Assembly: GCF_900100335.1 (NCBI RefSeq)
Contig: NZ_FNFE01000004.1
Coordinates: 62,001 to 126,000, forward strand
Direction of reading: 5' to 3'
Length of the DNA: 64,000 bases
DNA from: Natronorubrum texcoconense
GTDB lineage: Archaea; Halobacteriota; Halobacteria; Halobacteriales; Natrialbaceae
This document shows, in pieces, positions 33,058-42,773 of the stretch. The stretch's first letter is position 1. Every line of letters begins with the position of its first letter. Both the position numbers and the translations under genes were made by a program. The notes beneath the pieces are model-generated. The model ran no database searches and was not told the origin of the DNA. It saw only the letters and a list, made by a program, of their open reading frames with translations.

Positions 33058-34065
33058 TTACTCGACTAGGTGGTCCGCAATTCCAGGCAAGATTTCGATC
33101 AACTCGCCGTAGGCGCCGAGGTGCTCTTCCGACGTAGAGGGTTGCAGCTGGTATACACCCAGAACGTCCGCAAGGATCTCTTGGCCTTCCGCGCCGTCGT
33201 TGAGTTCGAGGAGCGCGTTTTGGAGCAGTTCTCTCTCGACGTCGGTCGCCTCCGGACTGGCCATGATCGGGTGGCTCGGCACGTCCGCGAATTCCTCCAA
33301 AACGTCGTATTCGTTCGTATTCAAGCACCAATCCTCTGCATCCTCTCCCCCGCAGTAATCCTCTGGCGTGCTCTTTCGCACGAAGGCCACGTCTCCGTGT
33401 CCCTCGGAGAGACATTGTAGCGCCCCAACATAGCCACCACCAACCACTGGATCACCGAAGAACTCTTCGACAGCATCTCGGATAGCCGTGACGTCGTCAT
33501 CTTCCTCAAAGGAGACCAAACCTTCCTGGGCCAAATACGCTACCGGGATCAGCATCCCCGCCCCGGTCAAATCCCCCGTGTGGCAACTGTCCACGCCTTC
33601 GAGATCCTCGACCGTTTCGAGCCCGCTGTCGGAGTGGACCCAGGCAGCGGCCGTGTAGTAGGTTTGACCCGCCTCATCAGCTTCGACTGCGAGTGGCTCC
33701 AAACCATATTCTTGCCATCCAACCCAAGAGGGTCCCCCACTGAGATACGCGGCGTGTGCCTGTCCTGTAGCCAAGGCGCTGATCGCAGCACTGTCACCCT
33801 GAACGGGGTCTATTCTCGTAGGGACGCCGGTTTTGGATTCCACCCATTCAGCGAGGGGAGTGTAGTCTCGTTCGACATCGTCGGGGTCATCGCGCACCGT
33901 GGCCGCGAAGACGAACTCGTCGGCCACGTCTGAGTCGGAATTATCGCCACTATCGTCATCGCCGCCGAGACAACCAGCCAGCCCCAGTGAACCTGTTCCG
34001 ACTACGGCTGTCAGAAGGGTTCGCCGCGAAGTATCGCTCAACCTCGATTCGCTATTAGATCTCAT
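33058..34065 (-). CDS. phnD: Phosphonate/phosphate ABC transporter substrate-binding lipoprotein
   Basis: 335 residues. Twin-arginine-type signal SRRTLLTAVVGTG with lipobox LAGC, so probably Tat-exported and lipid-anchored, common in haloarchaea. After an Asp/Ser linker comes a periplasmic-binding-like PhnD domain (TVRDDPDDVERDYTPLAEWV, DLTGAGMLIPVAYLA). ATG 34065 is chosen over an upstream GTG because TATA-like CATATAG lies about 26 nt before it. Heads the phnDCE operon. Confidence 0.88.
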   Translation of the reverse strand: MRSNSESRLSDTSRRTLLTAVVGTGSLGLAGCLGGDDDSGDNSDSDVADEFVFAATVRDDPDDVERDYTPLAEWVESKTGVPTRIDPVQGDSAAISALATGQAHAAYLSGGPSWVGWQEYGLEPLAVEADEAGQTYYTAAAWVHSDSGLETVEDLEGVDSCHTGDLTGAGMLIPVAYLAQEGLVSFEEDDDVTAIRDAVEEFFGDPVVGGGYVGALQCLSEGHGDVAFVRKSTPEDYCGGEDAEDWCLNTNEYDVLEEFADVPSHPIMASPEATDVERELLQNALLELNDGAEGQEILADVLGVYQLQPSTSEEHLGAYGELIEILPGIADHLVE

Positions 34066-34377
34066 CACTGTATTTAGACGCACCTAAACTATATGTTTGC
34101 CCCATCAATTTTTAGAGAGAGCCTATATATCATTGTGCCGCAGATCGATCTAAAGATGCCGCTGAAGCAGCTATTTACTCGATTTGTGCTACTGGTTATG
34201 TAGGTTTACAGGAGTACCAAACCAACCGAGGTCTTCGTGCTGAGTTCAGCCGCTATAGTCAGCGCGCTGTTCTCCGCAAGTTTTGAATGGGTTACTGCTC
34301 GATCTGTTACACTGTTCGCCTAACTAATCGCGACTCTCACGAGCGACTCCGAACAACAAAACCGCACTCCCGTCCCG
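34066..34377. other. AT-rich intergenic region with the phnD promoter
   Basis: 312 bp, low GC, holding the phnD TATA box (about 34089-34095, read on the minus strand). No credible gene. With the 355-bp gap on the other side it brackets the phn operon in non-coding, AT-rich sequence. Confidence 0.6.
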
Positions 34378-35475
34378 TTACACTTCGAGCGACTGCACGA
34401 GGCGGTCGACGTCCTCCTCGAGCAGACTCGCGTACTCCAGTCGCAGGTCGCGGGCGTCGCTCTTGGGGACGAACTGCCGGCCGTCGATCCGCGTCGAGAT
34501 GGGGTGGTAGTCGTCGACGGAAAAGCCCATCCGATCGAGGTATCTCGTGACCTCGGTCGAGTCGAGTCCGTCGTGCATCGCGGCTTCGGCGAGGTCGCAG
34601 GCGGTGTCGAACTCGGGAAGACTGATGCCATCGTTCGTGACGTGACCGGTGTTTCTGGGATCGCTGTCGCGTTCGATCTCGACGGTCGTGTGGTGGAGTT
34701 GTTCCATCACGGACCGGAGTTCGTCGGTCAGTCGAAGCAACTGACTCGGCAGCGCGGCGTCCGGCGAGCGCCACTCGACCGTCGGCATCGCCTCCCGCAG
34801 GCGAACCGGCGTCCAGACGACGTCGTCCGGCGAGAAGTGTTCCTCGACGGCGCTTTCGTCGATCCCTTCCTCGAGGGCGGCCTGTTTGAACTCGTCGTAG
34901 CGACGCTCGAGGCGACGGTGCCACTCGCCGACGGTCTCGACGTAGTGCCAGAGCTGGCCGTGTTTGGGGAACTCCTCGTAGCTCTTCTTTCGATAGCAGT
35001 AGGCGCGGGCGCTGCTGGCGATCCGATTGCCCTGATAGTACGGCGAGGAGTTGACCAGTGCGAGTGCGGCGTCCAGCGCGATGAGCGCGTTGAGCTGGTC
35101 GGTGACGTTTCGCTTCTCGACGTGGATGTGCGTGCCGGCGCAGTACTTCGCGTAGTCGAAGTTCTCGCCGACGACTTCCTTCTGGATCCGGCCGCGTTCG
35201 TCGGGCCGTCGCTCGATTTCGTCGCTGTTGATCGGCGTCCCCAGCGGAACGAGTCGTTTGTCGACTCGCCGCGCTCTCGAGAGGACGTGGTCGAGTTCCT
35301 CGACGAACGTCCGCTGGAGTTCGTCGACCGTCTCACAGGGGGGCGTTTTCAGCTCGAACAGCGGCTCGACGAACTCGCGTTCGGTCTGGTCGGAGGTCTC
35401 CGCCAGCGCGCCCGGAGACGTGAGTTCGCCGTCGGTGTCGATCACCCAGTACTCGACTTCGATGCTCGTATTCAT
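34378..35475 (-). CDS. gshA: Glutamate-cysteine ligase-like protein (GCS2 type)
   Basis: 365 residues. Starts TSIEVEYWVID, then FVEPLFELKTPPCETV, AGTHIHVEK (HIHV motif of GCS2/YbdK ligases) and NSSPYYQGN. Haloarchaea use gamma-glutamylcysteine in place of glutathione, made by an enzyme of this kind, so an oxidative-stress role is likely. It is 234 bp downstream of the DUF892/DUF5789 operon on the same strand. A different carboxylate-amine ligase substrate is possible. Confidence 0.8.
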   Translation of the reverse strand: MNTSIEVEYWVIDTDGELTSPGALAETSDQTEREFVEPLFELKTPPCETVDELQRTFVEELDHVLSRARRVDKRLVPLGTPINSDEIERRPDERGRIQKEVVGENFDYAKYCAGTHIHVEKRNVTDQLNALIALDAALALVNSSPYYQGNRIASSARAYCYRKKSYEEFPKHGQLWHYVETVGEWHRRLERRYDEFKQAALEEGIDESAVEEHFSPDDVVWTPVRLREAMPTVEWRSPDAALPSQLLRLTDELRSVMEQLHHTTVEIERDSDPRNTGHVTNDGISLPEFDTACDLAEAAMHDGLDSTEVTRYLDRMGFSVDDYHPISTRIDGRQFVPKSDARDLRLEYASLLEEDVDRLVQSLEV

Positions 35476-35709
35476 ACTCGAGATGGAAATTGGTCGGCTA
35501 TCGCGGTGTCTCAGCGGCTGCTCTCGTCACGGGTCAGTTGCACCATTCTGGCGTCGGAGCCGACGTCGCTACCGTCGGGTTTCGAACTAGTTGCACGCGT
35601 TTCGTTGAAGTGACGGTGCCTGCAGCAGCCTGCCGTTTCTCCCAGTCGGGACGTCGAGCTATCGACTCGGTCCGTGAGCGTCTCGGCTGTCAGCTACTGC
35701 CTGGCGTCG

Positions 35710-36204
35710 CTACGTATCGTCGGCGGCGACCGGTTCCAGCACCGATCGCTCGGTTTCGAGCGCTTCGAGCGCGTCGAGGGTGGCTCGCTCCTCCTCGAGA
35801 ATCGCCTCGAGCGGCTCGACGACGTCCTCGCCGTAAGCGAGCCGTCCGGCGAGGGTGAGCAGCGACTCGTAGGCCCTGATCTCGAGTCGCTCCGACACGA
35901 GGGCAATCTCGAGGACGGTCGGAACGGACTCCGGTGACTCCTCGTGCTGTCGCCACGATTCCGCCACCCCGTCGGCGGTTCGCGTTCGACTCGCGTATGG
36001 CTGTCGGCCGAGCGTCTCGAAGAGGCCCTCGAGCCGGACGACGTGGTCTTCGGTCTGCTCGCGGTGGGTCGCGAGCCGGTCCGCGAGGTCGTCGTCCGAC
36101 GTGTTCGACACCAGTTCGGCTAGCAGTTCGACCTGCGTCCGTTCGACGTAGTACGCGCGCTGGAGCTGATAGCCGAACAGATCCTCGAGCGTTTCGATGT
36201 TCAT
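35710..36204 (-). CDS. DUF892 (YciF-like) ferritin-fold protein
   Basis: 164 residues from ATG 36204 (MNIETLEDLFGYQLQ). Four-helix ferritin-like pattern: YYVERTQVELLAELV, HREQTEDHVVRLEGLFETLG, EIRAYESLLTLA and an acidic last helix LEAILEEERATLDALEAL. Glu/His residues in helices 1 and 2 fit a di-metal site. YciF-type proteins are stress induced; exact activity unknown. It lies 13 bp from the upstream DUF892 paralogue. A longer upstream frame is antiphase to that gene and not real. Confidence 0.85.
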   Translation of the reverse strand: MNIETLEDLFGYQLQRAYYVERTQVELLAELVSNTSDDDLADRLATHREQTEDHVVRLEGLFETLGRQPYASRTRTADGVAESWRQHEESPESVPTVLEIALVSERLEIRAYESLLTLAGRLAYGEDVVEPLEAILEEERATLDALEALETERSVLEPVAADDT

Positions 36205-36217
36205 GGGTGGTCTCGGA

Positions 36218-36865
36218 TTACGGTTGTTCACGCCGGGAGCGATCGAGCGATTCCCGCGGAGGCTCGGCCACCGGATGCGCATCGAGCAGCGTTTCCACGG
36301 CTTCGCCGTCGAGCACCGACTCGATCTCGGTCCGCACCTGTCGCTCGTCGTCGTAGCTGTCCTGCAGTGCCTCGACGACCGATGCGAAGTCGTCGGTCGC
36401 TTCGTCGTCGCCAGTTTGGGACGACTCCGACGCGTCACTGGCCTCGAGTTCGGTCGCCAGCGCCATCGTCGTCTCGTAGGCCGTACACTCGATCGCCTCG
36501 AGTTGCAGGACCGTCTGAATGTAGTACAGCGGCCGAATCGCGTCGTTCAGCACGACGTTGTTGAACGCCTCCTTGTCGGCGATCAGGCCGTCGAGTTGGG
36601 GGACGCGGCGAGTATCGGGGGCGACGCCGAGCGCGTCGAAGGCCCGTTCGATCCGCTCGAGGTGGCGTTCGCTCTCCTCGCGGTGGTCGTCGATCACGTA
36701 CTGGAGCTGCTCGCGACACTCCAGCGCGCGCAGGTCGTCGAGCGAGTCGATCGAGACGTCGGTCGAGAGGGTTCGGAGCGCGGACTGTAACGTTCGCTCG
36801 ATGTAGTACAGCCGCTCTAACTGAGCCGTGAGTGCGTCACGCGGGGTCGTCGTTGCGGTGCTCAT
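36218..36865 (-). CDS. DUF892 (YciF-like) ferritin-fold protein, longer paralogue
   Basis: 215 residues. The same fold as its neighbour: QLERLYYIERTLQSALRTL, DHREESERHLERIERAFDALG and ECTAYETTMALATEL, with an acidic insertion (about residues 150-170, rich in Asp, Glu, Ser) before the last helix. The two are diverged paralogues that may form a heteromer. Second gene of an operon that starts with DUF5789 (27 bp upstream). Confidence 0.85.
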   Translation of the reverse strand: MSTATTTPRDALTAQLERLYYIERTLQSALRTLSTDVSIDSLDDLRALECREQLQYVIDDHREESERHLERIERAFDALGVAPDTRRVPQLDGLIADKEAFNNVVLNDAIRPLYYIQTVLQLEAIECTAYETTMALATELEASDASESSQTGDDEATDDFASVVEALQDSYDDERQVRTEIESVLDGEAVETLLDAHPVAEPPRESLDRSRREQP

Positions 36866-36892
36866 GATGCGTGGTGTGTCGACGATCGTGTT

Positions 36893-37222
36893 TCAGAACG
36901 ACTGTTGCATCCGGGTCTGCTCGTCGGTGTCGTGGGGGCTGTCCCCGCGGTCGCTGTAGCGCGGCCGACCGACGGCGTCGCGCCGGACGCCGTTCAGGAT
37001 CGCCAACTCGAGTTCGTTCCGGCTCTCGTAGGTCTCGTGACCGGAGGTCTCGAGGACCGTCTCCAGCGTATCCGACTGGTGGGGGTAACTGATCTCGACG
37101 TCGGCGAACTCCGCCAGCACCTCGTCCGTTGTCAGCGGGAACGTCGTATCGTCGAACAGCCGACTGACGGCCCGGACTTCGATCGATCTCCCCTCGTCGC
37201 CGGTGTCGTCGATGCGAGTCAT
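36893..37222 (-). CDS. DUF5789 family protein
   Basis: 109 residues. The core TFPLTTDEVLAEFADVEISY and ETVLETSGHETYESRNELELAILNGV matches a haloarchaeal small helical family that also occurs at 50358 in this window; both end with a disordered polar tail containing GRxRYSDR or GRVGYSDR. First gene of the DUF5789-DUF892-DUF892 operon. Function unknown; context suggests stress response. Confidence 0.8.
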   Translation of the reverse strand: MTRIDDTGDEGRSIEVRAVSRLFDDTTFPLTTDEVLAEFADVEISYPHQSDTLETVLETSGHETYESRNELELAILNGVRRDAVGRPRYSDRGDSPHDTDEQTRMQQSF

Positions 37223-37343
37223 CGGAGTGCCCTATCAGGATCGGTGGTAAAATCCCACAGCCTGCACTCGACTGCGCTACGCTCGATCCGAGCGAACCCG
37301 ACCGCCGGAACGGCTAACAAACGTGGGCGCGTGTAGAACGACT

Positions 37344-38528
37344 ATGCACTGGGCCGCGAACAGCAACTTCGTCGACCGCGACCGGATCCCGCAGTACGTG
37401 GTCGGCTTCGGCGCGCTGTTGACGCTCGCGCTGCTCGGTGAGGTCGCGTTCCTTTTTGTGGTCGGTTCGCCGATCGTCTTCGACGGCGGGTTTCTGGTCG
37501 GCGTCGTCACCACGATCCCGTTTCTCGCCGGGATCGTGTTCGGCGGCTACTGGCTCCGATCGTCGGATCTCTCGCCGGATCGGTATCTGCGGGTCGTCGG
37601 CTGGGGTCTCACGGGTGCCGTCGTCTTCCTCGCGATCAATCTCGCACTGATCGTCGCCCTGCCGTACGACTCGTGGCTCGTGGTCGGTCCGTGGATCCGA
37701 TGGGCCGTCGTTCTCGGCGCCAGCGTCGGCTTACTGATCGGCTGTCTCGAGGGCCGGGCCATCGAGCGCGCCCTGACCGCCGAACGGGCCTCGCTTCAGG
37801 CGGCGTATCTCGAGGACCAGCGGGAGTATCTCGACTACCTCAACAGCATCCTCCGACACGAGGTGTTGAACACGTCGACGGTCATCAACGGCTACGCGTC
37901 GCTGCTCGAGGCCGAGGCCACGGGGCTGACCGAGCAACAGCGGGAGTGGGCACGGATCGTGATCGACGAGTCCGAGGAGCTGTCGACGGTGATCGACGAC
38001 GTCCGTGTGCTGTTACAGGCGACCGAGGGGCCGAATCGACTCGAGCCCGTAAACGCCGCCCGCGTACTGGAGGCGGAACTCAGCAAACTCGACCGGCGGT
38101 TCGAGTCGGTCGACGTCGCGACTTCGATACCGGATACCGCGTTCGTCCGGGCCGACGACCTGCTCGCTCGTATCTTCGCGAACCTCCTCTCGAACGCCGT
38201 TGAACACAACGATGCAGAGACACCGGCCGTGGCGGTCACTGTCGACACGATGTCCGAAACCGTCCGCATCGAAATTGCGGACAACGGTCCTGGCATCCCT
38301 GACTCGGAACAGGAGACGCTGTTCGAGCGCGTCGAAAGCCGCGGCAGTACGCACGGACTGGGGCTCTATCTGGTCTCCCAGCTGGCGACCCGCTACGGCG
38401 GGTCGGTCGAGTTGACCGAGACGGGTCACGACGGGAGCGTGTTCACGGTCGAGCTTCCGGCCCTGTCGGACGATCAGGCCGAAGTGGCGCTCGAGCGCCA
38501 GACGGATCGATCGCTCGTGATGGAGTGA
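37344..38528 (+). CDS. Membrane histidine kinase
   Basis: 394 residues. Four N-terminal membrane helices (about residues 15-130), no PAS domain, then dimerisation domain with H172 in SILRHEVLNTST, N-box FANLLSNAVEHN, G1 IADNGPGIP and G2 GLGLYLVSQL. All catalytic boxes are intact, unlike the degenerate kinase at 3674. No receiver is adjacent, so its partner is unknown. ATG 37344 preferred over an upstream GTG. Divergent from the DUF5789/DUF892 operon, which it might regulate (inference). Confidence 0.9.
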   Translation: MHWAANSNFVDRDRIPQYVVGFGALLTLALLGEVAFLFVVGSPIVFDGGFLVGVVTTIPFLAGIVFGGYWLRSSDLSPDRYLRVVGWGLTGAVVFLAINLALIVALPYDSWLVVGPWIRWAVVLGASVGLLIGCLEGRAIERALTAERASLQAAYLEDQREYLDYLNSILRHEVLNTSTVINGYASLLEAEATGLTEQQREWARIVIDESEELSTVIDDVRVLLQATEGPNRLEPVNAARVLEAELSKLDRRFESVDVATSIPDTAFVRADDLLARIFANLLSNAVEHNDAETPAVAVTVDTMSETVRIEIADNGPGIPDSEQETLFERVESRGSTHGLGLYLVSQLATRYGGSVELTETGHDGSVFTVELPALSDDQAEVALERQTDRSLVME

Positions 38529-38646
38529 GTGAGGCGTGTCGGACTGTCCGGCCGTCTCTGGATGACTCGAGCCTCTGTGCCGATTTCGTCTCCGTATCGA
38601 CCGTGTCCGTCGTCCTCGCTTTTGCGATGTTGACCGTTCTCGCTTC

Positions 38647-39321
38647 TCACGACAGCTCCATCTCCCGCCGTCGTCGGGTGAGATAGTAGCCCGCGACGAG
38701 GGGCTGCAGCGGCGGGACGAACAGGCTGAGAAACGCGACACCGAGGTAGAATCCCGGGTTCGGTCGCCACGAGTCCCCGTCGGTACAGACGTAGGCCGCG
38801 TCCTGATGGATCGCGATCGGGAATGCGCCGAACGCGATCGTCCCCGCGAGAGCGATCGCGGCCGCGAGCAGCCCCGGAATCGTCAGGATGATCGCGATCG
38901 TCGCGGCGACGATCCCGAACAGCGTCGTCGCGAGCGAGACCGCCACGACGAGCCACCAACCCGACCAGCCCGACCGCGTGCCGAACCGTCTGTGCCGACG
39001 TGCGAGATAAACGACACCCGCGAGCGGTGCCGAGACGAGCGCGAAGGCAGCGTTGAGCCACGGGTTCGGGTGCCAGTTTCCGCTGGCCTGCGGCAGCCGT
39101 CTGATCCGCCGCGCGTCGAAGAAGATCGCCACGAGGAGCCCGAGCGTCAGGAACGTGTAGCCGAAGGCACTGACGAGGAACAACGCGAACTGCAGGCCGG
39201 GAACGCCGGGTTCGGCGTCCTGCAGGACGCCGACGATTCCGACCCCGATCACCGGCGGGAACAGGTACAGCAGCCGCTCGATGAACCGCGCCCAGTCGAT
39301 CTCGTCGACGTGCGTTCTCAT
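38647..39321 (-). CDS. Haloarchaeal membrane protein of unknown function
   Basis: 224 residues with about six hydrophobic segments (FALFLVSAFGYTFLTLGLLV, AAFALVSAPLAGVVYL, LVVAVSLATTLFGIVAATI). A pair of similar short motifs, GNWHPNPWLNAAF and DSWRPNPGFYLGV, precedes membrane helices in each half, suggesting an internal duplication. No enzyme motif or signal peptide. Solitary between the kinase and hemL. Confidence 0.7.
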   Translation of the reverse strand: MRTHVDEIDWARFIERLLYLFPPVIGVGIVGVLQDAEPGVPGLQFALFLVSAFGYTFLTLGLLVAIFFDARRIRRLPQASGNWHPNPWLNAAFALVSAPLAGVVYLARRHRRFGTRSGWSGWWLVVAVSLATTLFGIVAATIAIILTIPGLLAAAIALAGTIAFGAFPIAIHQDAAYVCTDGDSWRPNPGFYLGVAFLSLFVPPLQPLVAGYYLTRRRREMELS

Positions 39322-39451
39322 CTCGAGAGCGATCCGCTACTGACGGGTGCGTCGCCGATCGTCACGCCGGTGTGCGTGGCCGATAGCCGTGACGGGACTG
39401 TACCCCGTGATCTCTGTCACTGTCCGTCGACGTACCGTCGAGCCGACCGGC

Positions 39452-40798
39452 TCACAGCGCGTGCTTGTACGCCTCGAGGGTCTCCTCGACGTCGGCTTCG
39501 GTATGCCCGTAGCTGACGAACTGGCACTCGAACTGGTTCTGGGAGAGGAAGACGTTCTGTGCCTTCATCTTCCCCCAGAAGACCCGGCGCCAGCGTTCGG
39601 TTTCGGCGTTCTTGACGTCGGCTGCGTTCTTCGGACAGTAGTCGTAACGCGGGCAGGTGGGGTTCTGCCGACAGCCCGCGCCGCACTGTTCCTCGAGCGA
39701 GTCCCTCCCTGGCCCGTCGCGCGTGAAGATCACCTTGAACATACTCGCGGTGCCAGTCACCGTATAGCTCGGGGCCTGGTCGGCGAGGATCTCGGTCAGT
39801 CCGCTGCGGAGTTGCTCGCCGAGGCCGTCGACGTGTTCGTACACGTCGTTCTCGGCGGCGAACTGCAGGGTCTCGAGGCCGGCGGCCATCGTCACCGGGT
39901 GGCCGGAGAAGGTGCCGGCCTGGAAGACGTCGCCCGACGGAGCGAAGTGCTCGATGATCTCGGCGCGGCCGCCGATGGCGCCGACGGGGAAGCCGCCGCC
40001 GATGATCTTGCCGAACGTCGTCAGATCGGGCGTGACGCCGAACTCGCTCTGGGCACAGCCCAGGCCGCCGACGCGGAAGCCCGTAATCACTTCGTCGAAG
40101 ATCAGCAGGGAGCCGTGCTCGTCGGTGATCTCGCGGAGGAACTCGTGGTAGCCCTCTTCGGGGTAGACGATGCCGTAGTTGCCGAGGATGGGTTCCGTGA
40201 GGACGGCCGCGATGTCCTCGCCGTGCTCGTCGAACACCTCGCGGATCGCCTCCTCGTCGTTGAACGGCACCGGGAGGGTGTGTTCGGCGAACGACTGCGG
40301 GATGCCCGCCGAAGAGGGCCGAGGGTTCTCGGCGTCGCCTTCGACCAGCGTCGACTCCTGGGCGCCGTGGTAGCCGCCCTGCATGACGACGATCTTGTTT
40401 CGGCCGGTGTAGCCGCGAGCGAGTCGCACGGCCGATGTGGTCGCTTCGGTCCCCGAATTCACGAATCGGATCTTCTCGACGCTCGGGACGTGTCGAACGA
40501 CGAACTCCGCGAGGTCGACTTCGACCTCCGTCGGCGTCCCGTACATCGGCCCCTCACTAGCCTTCTGCTGAATGCTCGCCTGCACGGGATCGGGGAGGTC
40601 GTGGCCCAGCAGGAGCGGTCCGAGCCCCATCACCCAGTCGATGTATCGGTTGCCGTCGGCGTCGATGACGTGTCCACCGTCGCCTTTCTGGACGAAGAAC
40701 GGATAGGGTTCGATCGCCGCTCGAACCGCCGAGTTCACCCCGCCGGGCATGACCGATAGGGCCCGGTCGTACAGGTCGCGTGAGTTGTCGTCGTTCAT
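39452..40798 (-). CDS. hemL: Glutamate-1-semialdehyde 2,1-aminomutase
   Basis: 448 residues. PLP enzyme converting glutamate-1-semialdehyde to 5-aminolevulinate. Motifs are [11 protein letters not shown] near the start, [25 protein letters not shown] and the PLP Lys in [11 protein letters not shown]. About 45 residues from the end is a Cys-rich segment ([16 protein letters not shown]), six-fold in Cys/Asp-rich character and absent from bacterial HemL; I believe it is common in haloarchaea. ATG 40798 opens the conserved sequence. Pathway partner of hemB 4 kb away. Confidence 0.93.
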   Translation of the reverse strand: MNDDNSRDLYDRALSVMPGGVNSAVRAAIEPYPFFVQKGDGGHVIDADGNRYIDWVMGLGPLLLGHDLPDPVQASIQQKASEGPMYGTPTEVEVDLAEFVVRHVPSVEKIRFVNSGTEATTSAVRLARGYTGRNKIVVMQGGYHGAQESTLVEGDAENPRPSSAGIPQSFAEHTLPVPFNDEEAIREVFDEHGEDIAAVLTEPILGNYGIVYPEEGYHEFLREITDEHGSLLIFDEVITGFRVGGLGCAQSEFGVTPDLTTFGKIIGGGFPVGAIGGRAEIIEHFAPSGDVFQAGTFSGHPVTMAAGLETLQFAAENDVYEHVDGLGEQLRSGLTEILADQAPSYTVTGTASMFKVIFTRDGPGRDSLEEQCGAGCRQNPTCPRYDYCPKNAADVKNAETERWRRVFWGKMKAQNVFLSQNQFECQFVSYGHTEADVEETLEAYKHAL

Positions 40799-40959
40799 AT
40801 CCGAGCCTTGGCCACGGGACGGGAAAGTAGTACCGAGGTTCGGTCGCCGGCCGATCGTCCGCGCCGCGGACCGCGAGTCGGGCACTCCTCGCAGCCGCCC
40901 GCTTCGCGTCGATCACTACGATTAAGACCCCCGTTCTCCGAGTTATCGGATATTGTTAC

Positions 40960-41877
40960 ATGCGTCATCGAACAGCGATTACGTTTCTGCTCGTCGGTGC
41001 GATCTGGGGGACCTCCTTCCCCGCCGTTCGCGCCGGGGTCGAGGTCGTCCCACCCGTCCTGTTCGCCGCCCTTCGATTCGACGCGACGGCGCTGTTGATC
41101 CTCGGCTACGCCGCCGCTCGAGGCTATCGCATTCGCCCTCGTGGCGGAGAGTGGGCGGGAATCCTCGCCGGCGGGACGCTGTTGATCGCGCTCCACCACG
41201 CGCTGTTGTTCGCCGGTCAGCAACACGTCACGAGCGCCGTCGCCGCCGTCGTCGTCGCGACGGTCCCGATTCTGACTGCGGGGCTCTCGCGGCTGTTGCT
41301 TTCGAGCACGGCGCTCGGCGTGGTCGGGACGGTCGGTCTCGGACTCGGATTTGCGGGGACGGCGATCGTTGCCAACCCTGATTTGTCGGCCCTCTACACG
41401 GCGGAGTCGCTCGGCGTCGCGCTCGTGTTCGCCGCTGCCGTCGCGTTCGCACTCGGCGCGGTGCTCACTCAGCGGACCCGGACCGACCTCCCGGTTGCGT
41501 CCCTGCAGGGGTGGATGATGCTCGTCGGTGCGCCGATCCTTCACGCCGTGAGCCTCTCGCTCGGAGAGCCACAGTCCGTCGAGTGGACGCCCGCCGCCGT
41601 GCTGGCGCTCCTCTACCTCGTCCCCGTCGCCGGGGGCGTTGGATATCTGCTGTACTTCGACCTGCTCGATCGGATCGGGTCGGTCGAACTCAACCTCGTC
41701 AGCTACCTGCTGCCGGTCTTCGCCGCGCTCGTCGGCTGGCTCGCGCTGAACGAGGCGCTCGAGCCGACAACCGTCGCCGGCTTTGCCGTCGTCGCGGTCG
41801 GATTCGCACTGATCAAGCGCCGCGCGCTGGTGGGACTCGCCGGGCGTCGATCGCGTCGCTCGAGCGGAGAGACGTAG
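40960..41877 (+). CDS. EamA/DMT-family transporter
   Basis: 305 residues, ten membrane helices in two EamA repeats. AIWGTSFPAVRAG in helix 1 and the second-half motif GGVGYLLYFDLLDRIGSVELNLVSYLLPVFAAL followed by LNEAL are typical of drug/metabolite exporters. Divergent from hemL with about 160 bp between. Substrate cannot be inferred; many family members export amino acids or purines. Confidence 0.88.
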   Translation: MRHRTAITFLLVGAIWGTSFPAVRAGVEVVPPVLFAALRFDATALLILGYAAARGYRIRPRGGEWAGILAGGTLLIALHHALLFAGQQHVTSAVAAVVVATVPILTAGLSRLLLSSTALGVVGTVGLGLGFAGTAIVANPDLSALYTAESLGVALVFAAAVAFALGAVLTQRTRTDLPVASLQGWMMLVGAPILHAVSLSLGEPQSVEWTPAAVLALLYLVPVAGGVGYLLYFDLLDRIGSVELNLVSYLLPVFAALVGWLALNEALEPTTVAGFAVVAVGFALIKRRALVGLAGRRSRRSSGET

Positions 41878-41979
41878 CGGCGACGTCGTCGACCAGGCTG
41901 GTCGGTCCGAGAGTCGGCCAGCGGCGATGTGAGCGTTCGATGACGCACGAAAGAGACGTGGTAGCCTCGAGACCTCCTC

Positions 41980-42342
41980 TTAGACGGCGTCCGGTCCGGT
42001 GTTTCCGGTTCGGACTTGGTAGGCGTCGTCGACCGGGAGGACGAAGATCTTCCCGTCGCCGGGTTCGCCGGTGTTCGCAGCCTCGCCGATCGCTTCGACG
42101 ACCGCCTCGGCGGGGATGTCGGCGACGACGCACTCGATCTTGACTTTCTGGTGGAGATCGACGGTGTACTCCTCGCCGCGCCACTGTCCTTTCTTCGCGG
42201 GCTGAGAGCCGCGTCCGGAGACGTTCGTGACCGTCAGCGACGGGGCCCCGACTTCGGCGAGCGCCTCCTTGGCCGCGCCGAGGCGGTCGGGACGGATGAT
42301 CGCGGTGATCATCTTGAGCTCGCCGTCGTTCGGTTCGCTCAC
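41980..42342 (-). CDS. glnK: PII nitrogen-regulatory protein GlnK
   Basis: 120 residues from GTG 42342, which has a Shine-Dalgarno-like GGAGGTG 7 nt upstream; ATG 42312 is the alternative. PII fold: [13 protein letters not shown]-loop [29 protein letters not shown] and [10 protein letters not shown]. It senses ATP/ADP and 2-oxoglutarate and gates Amt ammonium channels. Protein and DNA are close to the PII domain fused to Amt in the next gene (nearly identical over 118 residues), so one copy arose by recent tandem duplication. Confidence 0.93.
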   Translation of the reverse strand: MSEPNDGELKMITAIIRPDRLGAAKEALAEVGAPSLTVTNVSGRGSQPAKKGQWRGEEYTVDLHQKVKIECVVADIPAEAVVEAIGEAANTGEPGDGKIFVLPVDDAYQVRTGNTGPDAV

Positions 42343-42773
42343 CTCGAGACACCTCCGTTCGCCGTCACGCTGTCGCACACTGCAGGGCCGCTGTTCGTCC
42401 GACGCCGTTGCGTGGCTCGAGTTGTCTGTAGAGTCACATCTAGAGCGGAGGGTCCATTCCCACGTAAGGGTTAGCGTCGGCGGTCGGCTGCGACCGCCAG
42501 GGACTCGACGGTCGACATCACTACCGGAGTTCCGGAGACTCGAAAGAAGTCGACCGCAAAGAAAACGTACGGCAGATCCAGTGTGAGGTGACACAATCGA
42601 ATTCACAGCGGAACACACTGGTGTCGATCGCCGAGTATGCCGTCGGCGATCGGTGACGCTCGGTTCGGAGCGAGCGTCGAGTGCCAGCGCATCGGTGTTA
42701 CGGGTCGCACGAGCACGAGTGCGCTCGCGGAAACGCGTGCTGGCTCACGTCTCTGACGACCGCGTACTCCTCT
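42343..42773. other. Intergenic region between glnK and amt-glnK
   Basis: 431 bp. It contains the glnK ribosome-binding site and, further upstream on the minus strand, no certain TATA box. Open frames here are extensions of the PII genes without family similarity. This gap takes the place where an amt gene would sit if the ancestral order were amt-glnK-amt-glnK; I see no amt remnant. Confidence 0.6.
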
